NCBI GenBank assembly: GCA_003240695.1
Contig: QFNC01000006.1
Span: 42,748 to 106,747 of the forward strand
Direction: 5' to 3'
DNA from: Pseudoxanthomonas suwonensis
GTDB taxonomy: Bacteria; Pseudomonadota; Gammaproteobacteria; Xanthomonadales; Xanthomonadaceae
Length of the DNA stretch: 64,000 bases
Positions 16,868 to 25,407 of the stretch are shown one piece after another (the first letter of the stretch is position 1; the number at the start of each line of letters is the position of its first letter). The notes beneath the pieces are model-generated. The model ran no database searches. It saw only the letters and a list, made by a program, of their open reading frames with translations, and was not told the origin of the DNA. Position numbers and translations under genes: made by a program.

Positions 16868-18007
16868 ATGACCGCACCCGTCCTGATCCTGTCCGGCCTT
16901 GAACACGACATGCATGCGCACGCCGTGCGTTGGGCGCTGTCACAGGCAGGCCGGGAAGCCCGCTGGATCACGACCTGGGCCGATGCCGGACTGCAGCAGC
17001 CCGTCTCGCTGCAGTGCGATGCCGATACGGGGCTGCAGTGGCACGGCGGACCGGCGCAGGGCGACTTTTCCGCGATCTGGTTCCGGCGACCGCGGCATCC
17101 GTCGGCGGCATTCCTCCCACATGTGCATGCCGCCGACCAAGCATTCGTGTTCGGCGAATGGAAGCGCTACGAACTCAACCTGAATGCCGTGGCCGCGGGC
17201 ATGCCCGGTGCATTCTGGGTGAATCCACCGCAGGCGGCCCTGCGCGCCGAGAACAAGCTGGTCCAGCTGCAGGCCGCGCATCGCTGCGGATTGCGCTTTC
17301 CGGCCACGCTGGTCTCGAGCGATGCGGACCGCATCCGGGCTTTCGCCTCGGTACAAGGCCCCATCATCTACAAACCATTCCTGACCCACAGTTGGCAGGA
17401 TGTGCAGGGCCGCATCCACAGCAGCTATGCCCGCACCGTGCAGCCTGAACAGTTGCAGGACGATGCCAGCCTGCGCCTGTGCCCGGGCATTTTCCAGGCG
17501 CGGGTGGAAAAGGCCCACGACCTGCGCGTGATGGTGATCGGCCAGTACCTGTTCACGGCCCGCTTCGACACCCCGCCCGACGACGACTGCGTGGACTGGC
17601 GCGCGGCATCGCTGGGCGAGCGCATGCGCTGCAGCGTGGCCACGCTGCCGGCCGCACTGGAACGGCGCATCCAAGCGTTGATGCGCGAACTGGGCCTGGT
17701 GTTCGGCTGCATCGATCTGGTGGTGGATGCGAGCGGCGATGCGCACTTCCTGGAAATCAACCAGGCCGGCCAGTTCCTGTTCCTGGAACCCGACCTGCCG
17801 GAGCTGCCGCTGCTGCGGTCGTTCAGTGCGATGCTGCTGCAGGCCCGCAGCGACTACGACCTGGATGCCGTGCCCGCGCACGTGTCCACGGCCAGCTACA
17901 TGGTCAGCGAGGCGCACACGCAGTGGTGGGAGGCGGTCGGCCCCACGATCCGCAAGGATGGCGAGATTCCCGGCGTATCCCGCGAAACGGCCCCGACCCC
18001 GGCGTGA
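16868..18007 (+). CDS. ATP-grasp peptide ligase of the MvdC/MvdD (graspetide) family
   Basis: A 379-residue protein with the hallmarks of RiPP ATP-grasp maturases. These are IWFRRPRHP in the N-terminal domain, ENKLVQLQAAHRCGLRFP, IIYKPF, the IFQARVEKAHDLRVMVIG segment, DWR after the FTARFDT strand, and the metal/ATP site FGCIDLVVDASGDAHFLEINQAGQ. Such enzymes use ATP to form ester or amide links between Asp/Glu carboxylates and Ser/Thr/Lys side chains of a precursor. The precursor gene is directly upstream. No dedicated protease, acetyltransferase or exporter is adjacent, so the locus is minimal. Confidence 0.88.
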   Translation: MTAPVLILSGLEHDMHAHAVRWALSQAGREARWITTWADAGLQQPVSLQCDADTGLQWHGGPAQGDFSAIWFRRPRHPSAAFLPHVHAADQAFVFGEWKRYELNLNAVAAGMPGAFWVNPPQAALRAENKLVQLQAAHRCGLRFPATLVSSDADRIRAFASVQGPIIYKPFLTHSWQDVQGRIHSSYARTVQPEQLQDDASLRLCPGIFQARVEKAHDLRVMVIGQYLFTARFDTPPDDDCVDWRAASLGERMRCSVATLPAALERRIQALMRELGLVFGCIDLVVDASGDAHFLEINQAGQFLFLEPDLPELPLLRSFSAMLLQARSDYDLDAVPAHVSTASYMVSEAHTQWWEAVGPTIRKDGEIPGVSRETAPTPA

Positions 18008-18096
18008 TGGACTGCCGGGGTGCCGTCCCCGGGTTGACGCGGCCGCCGGATCGGGTAAGTTTCATCCCTTCACCGCAACCTGATTCCTCCCCCGGC

Positions 18097-18477
18097 ATGA
18101 GTCCGCTGCATCAGCGCATCGCCAACGACCAGTGGCTGGCCCGCGCCATCATCCTGCTGGTGATCGCCGCCGTGCTGGTGGCGGGCTTGATCGAATTCAG
18201 CCAACGCCGGAGTGCCGCGGCCATCGCCCGCGAACTGGCCCGACTGCCGGCCGACAACGCGCAAGCCGCATTGCCCGGGGCGGCCGCGACCGTGCTGGCG
18301 CCGCAGCCGGCGGTGCTGGACCGCACCAATGCCGATCACGACATCGACTATCTGCCCGGTGCGTTCGATGGCGAAAACCGGCCGCTGGCACCGGGCGAGC
18401 GCTGCATCCAGGGATTGCTGTTCCGGCGCATTCCCGGCGGCTGGGAGCAGATCGTCGGTCGCAAGTGCGCCTCCTGA
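18097..18477 (+). CDS. Small single-pass membrane protein, unknown function
   Basis: A 126-residue protein with one N-terminal transmembrane helix (AIILLVIAAVLVAGLIEF) and a periplasmic tail with two cysteines (GERCIQG, RKCAS). I do not recognise a named family. It lies 90 bases after the ATP-grasp gene on the same strand, so it could belong to the RiPP locus or be independent. It converges with dapD, whose stop is 21 bases away. Confidence 0.65.
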   Translation: MSPLHQRIANDQWLARAIILLVIAAVLVAGLIEFSQRRSAAAIARELARLPADNAQAALPGAAATVLAPQPAVLDRTNADHDIDYLPGAFDGENRPLAPGERCIQGLLFRRIPGGWEQIVGRKCAS

Positions 18478-18498
18478 CCGGAACGCCGCTGAAGCAGC

Positions 18499-19410
18499 TC
18501 AGCCGCGCAGCAGGTCGTTGATCGAGGTCTTGGCGCGGGTTTTCGCGTCGACCTGCTTGACGATCACCGCGCAATACAGCGAATGGCTGCCATCGGCGGC
18601 CGGCAGCGATCCGGACACCACCACGCTGCCCGGCGGCACCACGCCGTAGGTGATTTCGCCGGTGGCCCGGTTGTAGATGCGCGTGGACTGGCCGATGAAC
18701 ACGCCCATCCCGATCACGCTGTGATGGCCCACCACCACGCCTTCCACCACTTCCGAACGTGCACCGATGAAGCAGTGGTCCTCGATGATGGTGGGCGCGG
18801 CCTGCAAGGGTTCCAGCACGCCACCGATGCCCGCGCCGCCGCTGATGTGGCAATGCCTGCCCACTTGGGCGCACGACCCCACCGTGGCCCAGGTGTCGAT
18901 CATGCTGCCCTCGCCCACCCAGGCACCGATGTTGATGAAGCTGGGCATCAGCACCACGTCCTTGCCGATGCAGCAGCCGCGCCGCGCGATGGTGCCGGGC
19001 ACCACGCGTGCGCCCAGCGCGCGGAAGTCGCCATCGCCGAATCCGGCGAAGCGCGCCGGCACCTTGTCCCAGAACGGGGCCGGCTGCGCATCGATCAACT
19101 GCATGTCCTGGGTGCGGAAATACAGCAGCACGGCCTTCTTCAGCCATTCGTTGACCCGCCAGCCGCCGTTGCCGTCCGGTTCGGCCACGCGGTAGATGCC
19201 GCTTTCCAGTCCATCGATCACCGCGGCGACGAGCGGCCGGGTGAAGCCGTCGATTTCCTGCCCGGTCAGCGCCGTGCGGCGTTCCCAGGCGTCCTCGACG
19301 GAGCGGCGGATGTTATCCACCGAGGCACGTTGGCCGTCGTTGCTGGCGATGCCCTTGCGGCTTCGTTCGGCAGCCGGCTTGGCGGCGGGCTTTCCGGATG
19401 GTCGGCTCAT
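18499..19410 (-). CDS. dapD: Tetrahydrodipicolinate N-succinyltransferase DapD
   Basis: A 303-residue acyltransferase with a left-handed beta-helix. Hexapeptide-rich segments such as INIGAWVGEGSMIDTWATVGSC and HISGGAGIGGVLEP are diagnostic. It succinylates tetrahydrodipicolinate in lysine/diaminopimelate synthesis. The chosen ATG overlaps the glnD stop by four bases. It adds a basic Lys/Ala/Pro N-terminal extension of about 25 residues relative to E. coli DapD, as in other xanthomonads. Confidence 0.95.
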   Translation of the reverse strand: MSRPSGKPAAKPAAERSRKGIASNDGQRASVDNIRRSVEDAWERRTALTGQEIDGFTRPLVAAVIDGLESGIYRVAEPDGNGGWRVNEWLKKAVLLYFRTQDMQLIDAQPAPFWDKVPARFAGFGDGDFRALGARVVPGTIARRGCCIGKDVVLMPSFINIGAWVGEGSMIDTWATVGSCAQVGRHCHISGGAGIGGVLEPLQAAPTIIEDHCFIGARSEVVEGVVVGHHSVIGMGVFIGQSTRIYNRATGEITYGVVPPGSVVVSGSLPAADGSHSLYCAVIVKQVDAKTRAKTSINDLLRG

Positions 19411-22019
19411 GGCGATGGGTCTCCCTCGATCTGTGCGCGCAGGGCCAGATCCAGTGCCTGACACTGGTCCTGCACGAGCGGCTGGTCGGTTTCGGTGGTG
19501 ATCTGGAACATGTCCTCGGCCTTCTCGCCGAAGGTGGCGATGCGGGCATCGTGCACCCGCATGCGCGCATTGCGCAGCACCCGCGCCACGTCGGCCAGCA
19601 GCCCCGGCCGATCGGTGCACACCAGGCTGAGCAGCGTGCGCCGTCCATCGGGCGTGGGCAGGAAATCGATCCGGGTCGGAATGCGGAAGTGCTTCAGGTT
19701 GCGTGGCTGGGTGCGCCGCACCGGACGCACGCCATCCAGATCGGGACGCTGCAGCACTTGCTGCAATTGGCCGGCCACGGCCTGCGGATCGATGCGCCGT
19801 CCGGCATCCAGCGGCAACAGCAGGAAGGTGTCGAACACCTCGCCAGCCGGACCGCGCAACAGGCGCGCCTGCTGGATGGCCAACCCGGCACGATCCAGCG
19901 TGGCAACGATCGCGGCGAACAGGCCGTCGCGGTCCGGCGACTGCACGAACGCTTCCAAGGTCTGCCCGGCCTCGTGGCTGACATCGCGCAGCGCCACGCG
20001 GATCGGCTGGTCGGCCTGGTCGGCCAGCACCCCGGCCTGCCAGGCCACCTGGTCCGGCCGTCCCCGCAGGAAGCTGTCTTCCGGCATCCGCGCGAACACG
20101 GCATCGGCGCGTCCGGCATCGGCGCCGTGCGCCAGCAGCATCTCGCGCGCCAGTGCACGGGTGTCGGCGATGCGTTCGGCGGCGGCCACCGGGTGCTCCA
20201 GCCCGCGGCGCAGCGCCAGGCGGGTGGTGGCGTACAACTCGGCCAGCAACTGGTCCTTCCAGCCGTTCCACAGCTTGGGCGAGGTACCGGCGATGTCCGC
20301 ACAGGTCAGCAGATACAGGTGATCCAGACGGTTGCGGTCGGCGACCTGCCCGGCGAAACGGTGGATCACTTCCGGATCGGCGATGTCCTGCTTCTGTGCC
20401 ACGGTCGACATCAGCAGATGGTGGCGCACCAGCCAGGTCGCCAGATCGCCGTCGCCCTGCGACAGGCCGTGCGCCGCGCAGAACGCCTGCGCATCCACCG
20501 CACCCAGTTCGGAATGATCCCCGCCGCGCCCCTTGCCGATGTCGTGGAACAGCGCCGCCAGCAGCAGCGCGTCGGGCTTGCGCAGTTGCGGCCACACCGT
20601 GTGGGCGATGGAAAATCGCGGGTCGGCCTCGCCGCTGGAAAACCCCTGCAGATGCCGCAGCACCGCCAGCGTGTGCTGGTCCACCGTGTACACGTGGAAC
20701 AGGTCGAACTGCATCCGTCCGGACACCTGCGCGAAGGCCGGCAGCCAGCGCGACAGCACGCCCAGCCGTGCCATGCGCTCCAGCGTCTGCACCGGCTGCG
20801 GACCGCGCAGCAGCGCCATGAAGCGCTGGCGCAACGGCATCGGCGCATCCGGATAGGCGGGAATGCACGGCAGCGCTTCCGCCAGCGCGCGCGCCGTGCG
20901 CGAGTGCAGCCCCTGCACCTGCGGCTGCGCAGCCCAGCTGGCGAACAGGTCGAAGATCGTCGCCACGTCGGAGCGTGGCCATGCCGGATCGCTCGCAGCC
21001 AGATAGCCGTTGCGCAGCAGAAACGTGTCGTCCAGCGGCAGGATGCGTTCCTGTGCGGACATCGATTCGTCGAAACGCTGCAGCAGGCGCTCGCCGATGC
21101 GCAGCACCAGCGCCGCACTGCGGTAGAAACCCTGCATCATCTGTTCCACGGCCAGCGACCCTGGCCGGTCGACGAAGCCCAGCCGTTCGGCCAGCCGTTT
21201 CTGATGATCGAAACGTAGTCGCTCCTCGGCGCGACCGACCACGCCATGCAAGCCCCAGCGCAGCCGCGACAGTGCCTGGCGCTCGCGTTCCAGGCTGGCG
21301 AATTCGTCCTCGCCCAGCTGACCCAACGCCACCAGTCCGGCCAGATCGGGCACGTCCAGCAGCCGCATCGCCATCCAGCGCAGCGTCTGCAGGTCGCGCA
21401 GGCCGCCCGGGCCTTCCTTCAGATTCGGCTCCAGGTTGTCGGCGGTGTCGTCGAAGCGGGCGTGGCGCGCGCGCAGTTCGCTGCATTTGGCCCGGAAAAA
21501 GGCTTCCGCTGGCCATACCGGCCCCAAGGCATGCCGCAGGTCATCCAGAGCCGCTGGCGTGGCCTGCAGCGCGCGCGCATCCAGCAGGGCCGTGAACACG
21601 GTGATGTCGGCTTCGGCGGCGGTCACCGTCTGCGCCAGCGAGCGAACCGCCTGGCTGGCTCGCAGACCGGCATCCCACAGCAGCGACACGAATCGCGCCA
21701 GTGCATCAGCCTGCTGCAGCTGTGCCGGCACGTCGGCCAGCACCAGCAGGTCGGTGTCGGACTGCGGAAACAGCTCGCCTCGGCCGTAGCCGCCCAGGGC
21801 CAGCAGCGCCATGCCGCGATCGTCGGGCAGACAGCGCCGCCAGGCCGCGCGCACCGTGGCATCGACTTGCCTTGTGCGGGCGTGCAGCAACGCATCCACC
21901 GATTCGCCGGCATCGAAACGCGCTTGCAGCATCGCGTGCTGTTCGCCCAGTCGCTGCTGTTGCTGCCGCGCCCAGTCGGCATCGGCCGCGGTGTCGGGCA
22001 GCGGGGCCGTTTCGGTCAC
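19407..22019 (-). CDS. glnD: PII uridylyltransferase / uridylyl-removing enzyme GlnD
   Basis: An 870-residue regulator with four parts: a nucleotidyltransferase domain (GGYGRGELFPQSDTDLLVL), a helical linker, an HD domain (LLAALFHDIGKGRGGDHSELG) and two C-terminal ACT domains. GlnD senses glutamine and uridylylates or de-uridylylates PII proteins. The GTG start overlaps the map stop (GTGA), and the stop overlaps dapD, so map-glnD-dapD form one minus-strand unit. Confidence 0.95.
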   Translation of the reverse strand: MTETAPLPDTAADADWARQQQQRLGEQHAMLQARFDAGESVDALLHARTRQVDATVRAAWRRCLPDDRGMALLALGGYGRGELFPQSDTDLLVLADVPAQLQQADALARFVSLLWDAGLRASQAVRSLAQTVTAAEADITVFTALLDARALQATPAALDDLRHALGPVWPAEAFFRAKCSELRARHARFDDTADNLEPNLKEGPGGLRDLQTLRWMAMRLLDVPDLAGLVALGQLGEDEFASLERERQALSRLRWGLHGVVGRAEERLRFDHQKRLAERLGFVDRPGSLAVEQMMQGFYRSAALVLRIGERLLQRFDESMSAQERILPLDDTFLLRNGYLAASDPAWPRSDVATIFDLFASWAAQPQVQGLHSRTARALAEALPCIPAYPDAPMPLRQRFMALLRGPQPVQTLERMARLGVLSRWLPAFAQVSGRMQFDLFHVYTVDQHTLAVLRHLQGFSSGEADPRFSIAHTVWPQLRKPDALLLAALFHDIGKGRGGDHSELGAVDAQAFCAAHGLSQGDGDLATWLVRHHLLMSTVAQKQDIADPEVIHRFAGQVADRNRLDHLYLLTCADIAGTSPKLWNGWKDQLLAELYATTRLALRRGLEHPVAAAERIADTRALAREMLLAHGADAGRADAVFARMPEDSFLRGRPDQVAWQAGVLADQADQPIRVALRDVSHEAGQTLEAFVQSPDRDGLFAAIVATLDRAGLAIQQARLLRGPAGEVFDTFLLLPLDAGRRIDPQAVAGQLQQVLQRPDLDGVRPVRRTQPRNLKHFRIPTRIDFLPTPDGRRTLLSLVCTDRPGLLADVARVLRNARMRVHDARIATFGEKAEDMFQITTETDQPLVQDQCQALDLALRAQIEGDPSP

Positions 22020-22792
22020 AGCGTGTTGTCGTCGCCGGGCACGCGGGTCAGGATGTCCACACCATCCTCGGTCACCGCCACCATGTGTTCCCACTGCGCG
22101 GACAACTTGCGATCCTTGGTGACCACGGTCCAGCCGTCGGGCAGCAGCCGGGTGTGGCGGCTGCCTTCGTTGATCATCGGCTCGATGGTGAAGGTCATGC
22201 CCGGCTGCAGCACCACGCCTTCGCCCGGGCGGCCGTAATGCAACACCTGCGGCTCGTCGTGGTACACCTTGCCGATGCCGTGGCCGCAGTACTCTCGCAC
22301 CACCGAAAACCGCTCGGCTTCGGCGAACGTCTGGATGGCATGGCCGATGTCGCCCAGGGTGGCGCCCGGTTTCACCGCACGGATGCCGCGGAACATCGCC
22401 TCGCGCGTGGTTTCCACCAGCCGCCGCGCCATCACCGAAGGCGTGCCCACGTAGTACATGCGGCTGGTGTCGCCGTGCCAGCCGTCCTTGATCACGGTCA
22501 CGTCGATGTTGATGATGTCGCCGTCCTTCAGCACCTTGGCCTCGCTGGGGATGCCGTGGCAGATCACGTTGTTCACCGAGGTGCACAGCGTCTTGGGATA
22601 GCCGCGGTAACCGATGTTGGCGGGCGTGGCCTGCTGCACGGCCACGATGTGCTCGTGGGCGATGCGGTCCAGTTCCTCGGTGGTGATGCCGGGTTTCACG
22701 TGCTCGGCCAGAAGCTGCAGCACTTCGGCGGCCAGGCGGCCGGCCACGCGCATCTGCTCGATCTCGGACGGGGTTTTCAGTTGGATGGCCAT
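22016..22792 (-). CDS. map: Methionine aminopeptidase type I
   Basis: A 258-residue metallopeptidase starting MAIQLKTPSEIEQMR. Metal ligands fall in INIDVTVIKDGWHGDTSR (two Asp), CGHGIGKVYHDEP (His), FTIEPMI (Glu) and WEHMVAVTEDG. It removes the initiator methionine from nascent proteins. In gammaproteobacteria map commonly lies divergent and close to rpsB; here 2.6 kb of decayed genes separate the two starts. Confidence 0.95.
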   Translation of the reverse strand: MAIQLKTPSEIEQMRVAGRLAAEVLQLLAEHVKPGITTEELDRIAHEHIVAVQQATPANIGYRGYPKTLCTSVNNVICHGIPSEAKVLKDGDIINIDVTVIKDGWHGDTSRMYYVGTPSVMARRLVETTREAMFRGIRAVKPGATLGDIGHAIQTFAEAERFSVVREYCGHGIGKVYHDEPQVLHYGRPGEGVVLQPGMTFTIEPMINEGSRHTRLLPDGWTVVTKDRKLSAQWEHMVAVTEDGVDILTRVPGDDNTL

Positions 22793-22820
22793 CGCGCCAT
22801 TATCGCCAGCCGCACCGACC

Positions 22821-23309
22821 TCAGTCCAGCACGTCGCCCACCACACGCCATTGCCGATCAACGTCGTGACGGGACGACACCACTTCGTCGCGTGCCTGGC
22901 CGCCGGAGAAGCAGGTGGTCATGGTCACGGTGAGCTAGTGCCCGGCCGGCGCGTTGCTACCGGGATTCACCCGCTGCCGCTTCACCGCGCTCCACATGCG
23001 CTGCTCGGGCGCACCCAAGCCAGCGCGCCGTTGCCGGATCTGCGCGATGAACCGCTCCCGCCCGATGCTGCGCCGGGCCACCGGCGATGCGGCATCCCAC
23101 ACCGCACCGCTCTGGTCTGCATCGATCAGACGCAGCACCTGCAGCGGCGCGCTGATCATTAGCCCCGGCTCCACCTGCGGTACCGGAGGCAATGCCGTGT
23201 CCGCCGTCGTCGCGGACGGCACCGACTCGGGAGAAGCTGCAGGCGGCCGTGCCGACACCGGCAATGCCATCAGCACGCCGATGCAACACAGGCCGATGCG
23301 CGGACTCAT
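22821..23309 (-). pseudogene. DUF4019-type secreted protein interrupted by a stop codon
   Basis: The frame opens at 23309 with a signal (IGLCCIGVLMALPVSA) and continues into a DUF4019-like domain (LQVLRLIDADQSGAVWDAAS, RFIAQIRQRRAGLG). It meets TAG at 22937-22935 after SNAPAGH. In the same frame the sequence goes on with LTVTMTTCFSGGQARDEVV and DRQWRVVGDVLD to a TGA at 22821, which is what a complete DUF4019 C-terminus looks like. A TAC-to-TAG change is the simplest explanation. Without readthrough the product is a 124-residue truncated protein. Confidence 0.7.
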
Positions 23310-23326
23310 GGCGTGCCGGCGACCTG

Positions 23327-25126
23327 CTATACCCTGGCCGAACAGTCCGCCGGCTTCCAGTGGCTGCTGCCGACATGGCCGCTGCCATCGAAGATCACCT
23401 TGCACTGGCAGGTGGTGACGCATCCGCCATCGCGGAAATGGAACAGATAGTCCCATTCGCGCACGCCGATGAATCCAGCCGGAAAATGCGGCCGGCCCAG
23501 CGCCTGATACAGCTGGTCGCTGGTAGCACCCTTGTCGGCCAGCGCACGCAGATGGGCGACATCGGCATAAGTGCCTTCCGCCAGCACCGCACCCGCAGGA
23601 TCTGGAAATTCAAGCTGTGCGGCCGTGCCATCGTCGCGGATGTCCTCGGTGATGCCCGACAGGCCGATCGCCATGCCGTACTCGCCCTGGTAGCCGCCGG
23701 CACCCACGGCGAGCATGTTCTTGCCGGGCAGGTAGGGCTGTGGCAGGCCGTCATGGCCATCGCCGATGCCGTGGCGGCACGGTATCCGCGTTTGGTGGTC
23801 CACATGTCGTCGCGCAGCGGGCGGATGCTGTTGTCGGTATAGGCGTTGGCCTGACTGAGCACGTTGCTCAATCCGGCATTCAACTGCCCCACGTTCACCG
23901 CATCGGTAGGTGCAACGCCGGCCCCCACATTGCGCAGGCTGGTGGGAGTCCTGCCGCCCGGGTTCAGGGTGACGCTGGTGTCATTCACACTGCGGTCGGG
24001 ATTCCTGTCGTACTGCACGCCACCACCGAAATAGCCCTGCAGCTGGCTCACGTTCAACGCGTCGGTGGCCTGCGCCGGTCTGCAACGCGTTCACAGCGCT
24101 GGTGAGATTGGTGATGTCACCGGTGATGCTGCCCACCGTCACTTCCAGATTGGTCACCCGGCCATTCACGGCCTCGATGGCCTGGTTGGTGGCATGCAAC
24201 TGGCTGCCGTTCACCGCATCGTTGCTGTCGGCGGCGATGCGGCCGGCAGCGACGTTGGTGATGGTGCGTTCCGCACCCGCCGTGCCCACGCTGACGGTAC
24301 CGGCCGGCGCGATACCGGCAACGGAGTAGTCGGTACCGACGATGGTGGTGCTGCTGGTGCCCAAGGCCGCTGCCGTGGCAGCACCCTGGCCCACGGCTAC
24401 GGAACGGCCGTGCGTGGCCACCGCGTCCTTGCCGACGGCGATGGCATTCGCGCCGGTCGCGCCGTTGTTGCCGTAATTGCCGCCGCCGGTGGAATTGACA
24501 CTGGAATAATGGGTCTGCGCTGCAGCCACGCCCACCTGGATCCGGGCCAGTGCACCGCCCACGTTGTAGTAGTCGACACCGCTGATGGTGTAGGTGGGCG
24601 CGCTGATGCTGCCGTCCGGATTCACCGTGGCAGCGACACCGAAATGGGCTGCCGTCGACACGGCGATGTGGGAGACCGCCACCTGGGGGGCATGCAGCTG
24701 GCTGCCGTTGATGGCATCGGTGGACCCTGCATTGACTCGATCAGCGGCGACGTTCTGCACTTGTCGCTCGTTGCCGATGCTGCCCACCGACAACACGCTG
24801 CCTGGCGTCGTGCCCGCATAGGCATACTCGATGCCGCCGACCGAAGCATTCGCGGTCGGAGCAACGCATACCGTTTGCGATTGACTTCCCAAGGCCACGT
24901 CACCCGCTTGCGTGCCGGCATACGAGGCCTCGCCCAGAGCCACGCTGCCATCTGTGAGCGTGCTGGTTCCCAGCCCTCCCAAGGCCACACGACCGACCCG
25001 GCTGGCCGCGGTGTAATACCCCAGACTGATCCCTCGAATCCCGGTGCGGGCGCCGTTGGGGATCGGCACGCCGAATATGCCGTCCTGGGTCTGCGCATTC
25101 TGGCCAATGGTGAATGCAGCGGGCAT
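23327..25126 (-). pseudogene. YadA-like trimeric autotransporter adhesin with BamE-like C-terminal domain, degraded
   Basis: Adhesin head and neck repeats (for example SVALGEASYAGTQAGDVALG, GRSVAVGQGA, DAVNGSQLHATNQAI) occupy 25126 to about 24080. The frame then shifts by one base near 24075 (QATDALNVSQLQGYF continues in another frame) and shifts back near 23775. The YadA anchor follows (LPQPYLPGKNMLAVGAGGYQ). After it comes a SmpA/OmlA (BamE-like) domain (REWDYLFHFRDGG, KVIFDGSGHVGSSHW). There is no signal peptide and a stop lies immediately before 25126, so the 5' end is lost too. The two shifts compensate each other; assembly errors are an alternative for those, but not for the missing N-terminus. 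Confidence 0.8.
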
Positions 25127-25183
25127 TCAGGCAAGACCTGCCTTTGGTACCCGCATGCCTCAGGCACCCTGCCCCCGGTGCAG

Positions 25184-25212
25184 TCGACACAGCCCGGCCT
25201 TTCCGCTATCAT
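25184..25212 (+). promoter_or_regulatory. Sigma70-type promoter of rpsB-tsf
   Basis: TCGACA (25184-25189) and TATCAT (25207-25212) each match the consensus at five of six bases with an ideal 17-base spacer. The expected start near 25219 gives a leader of about 190 bases before rpsB. Confidence 0.75.
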
Positions 25213-25334
25213 GCCGCCCGCCCACGCCGGGTTTGGCGTTCATACAACGCAGGCGAATCCACACCCGTCGACAACCCCTGCTCCGGGGTGCCCGCAAGGG
25301 TTCGGAGGCAGTGACGACGGGGAGGCCCAACCCC

Positions 25335-25387
25335 GGAATCCGTACCATGCCCGGCATGGTCACTTGCCTGTACGGCAAGCGGATTCC
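25335..25387 (+). promoter_or_regulatory. rpsB leader, three-way junction (S2 autoregulatory element candidate)
   Basis: The outer stem GGAATCCG (25335-25342) pairs with CGGATTCC (25380-25387). It encloses hairpin ACCATGC/GCATGGT (25344-25350 with 25354-25360) and hairpin CTTGCC/GGCAAG (25363-25368 with 25374-25379). All three stems are perfect. The Shine-Dalgarno CGGAGA follows six bases later. Ribosomal protein S2 is known to repress rpsB-tsf through its leader in gammaproteobacteria; this structure is the obvious candidate for that site. Confidence 0.75.
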
Positions 25388-25407
25388 ATTTTCGGAGACA
25401 TCGAGCA

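Noticed and set aside
21246..22238. Plus-strand frame over glnD/map
   Set aside because: It is antisense to conserved GlnD motifs and overlaps two essential genes without its own start signals.
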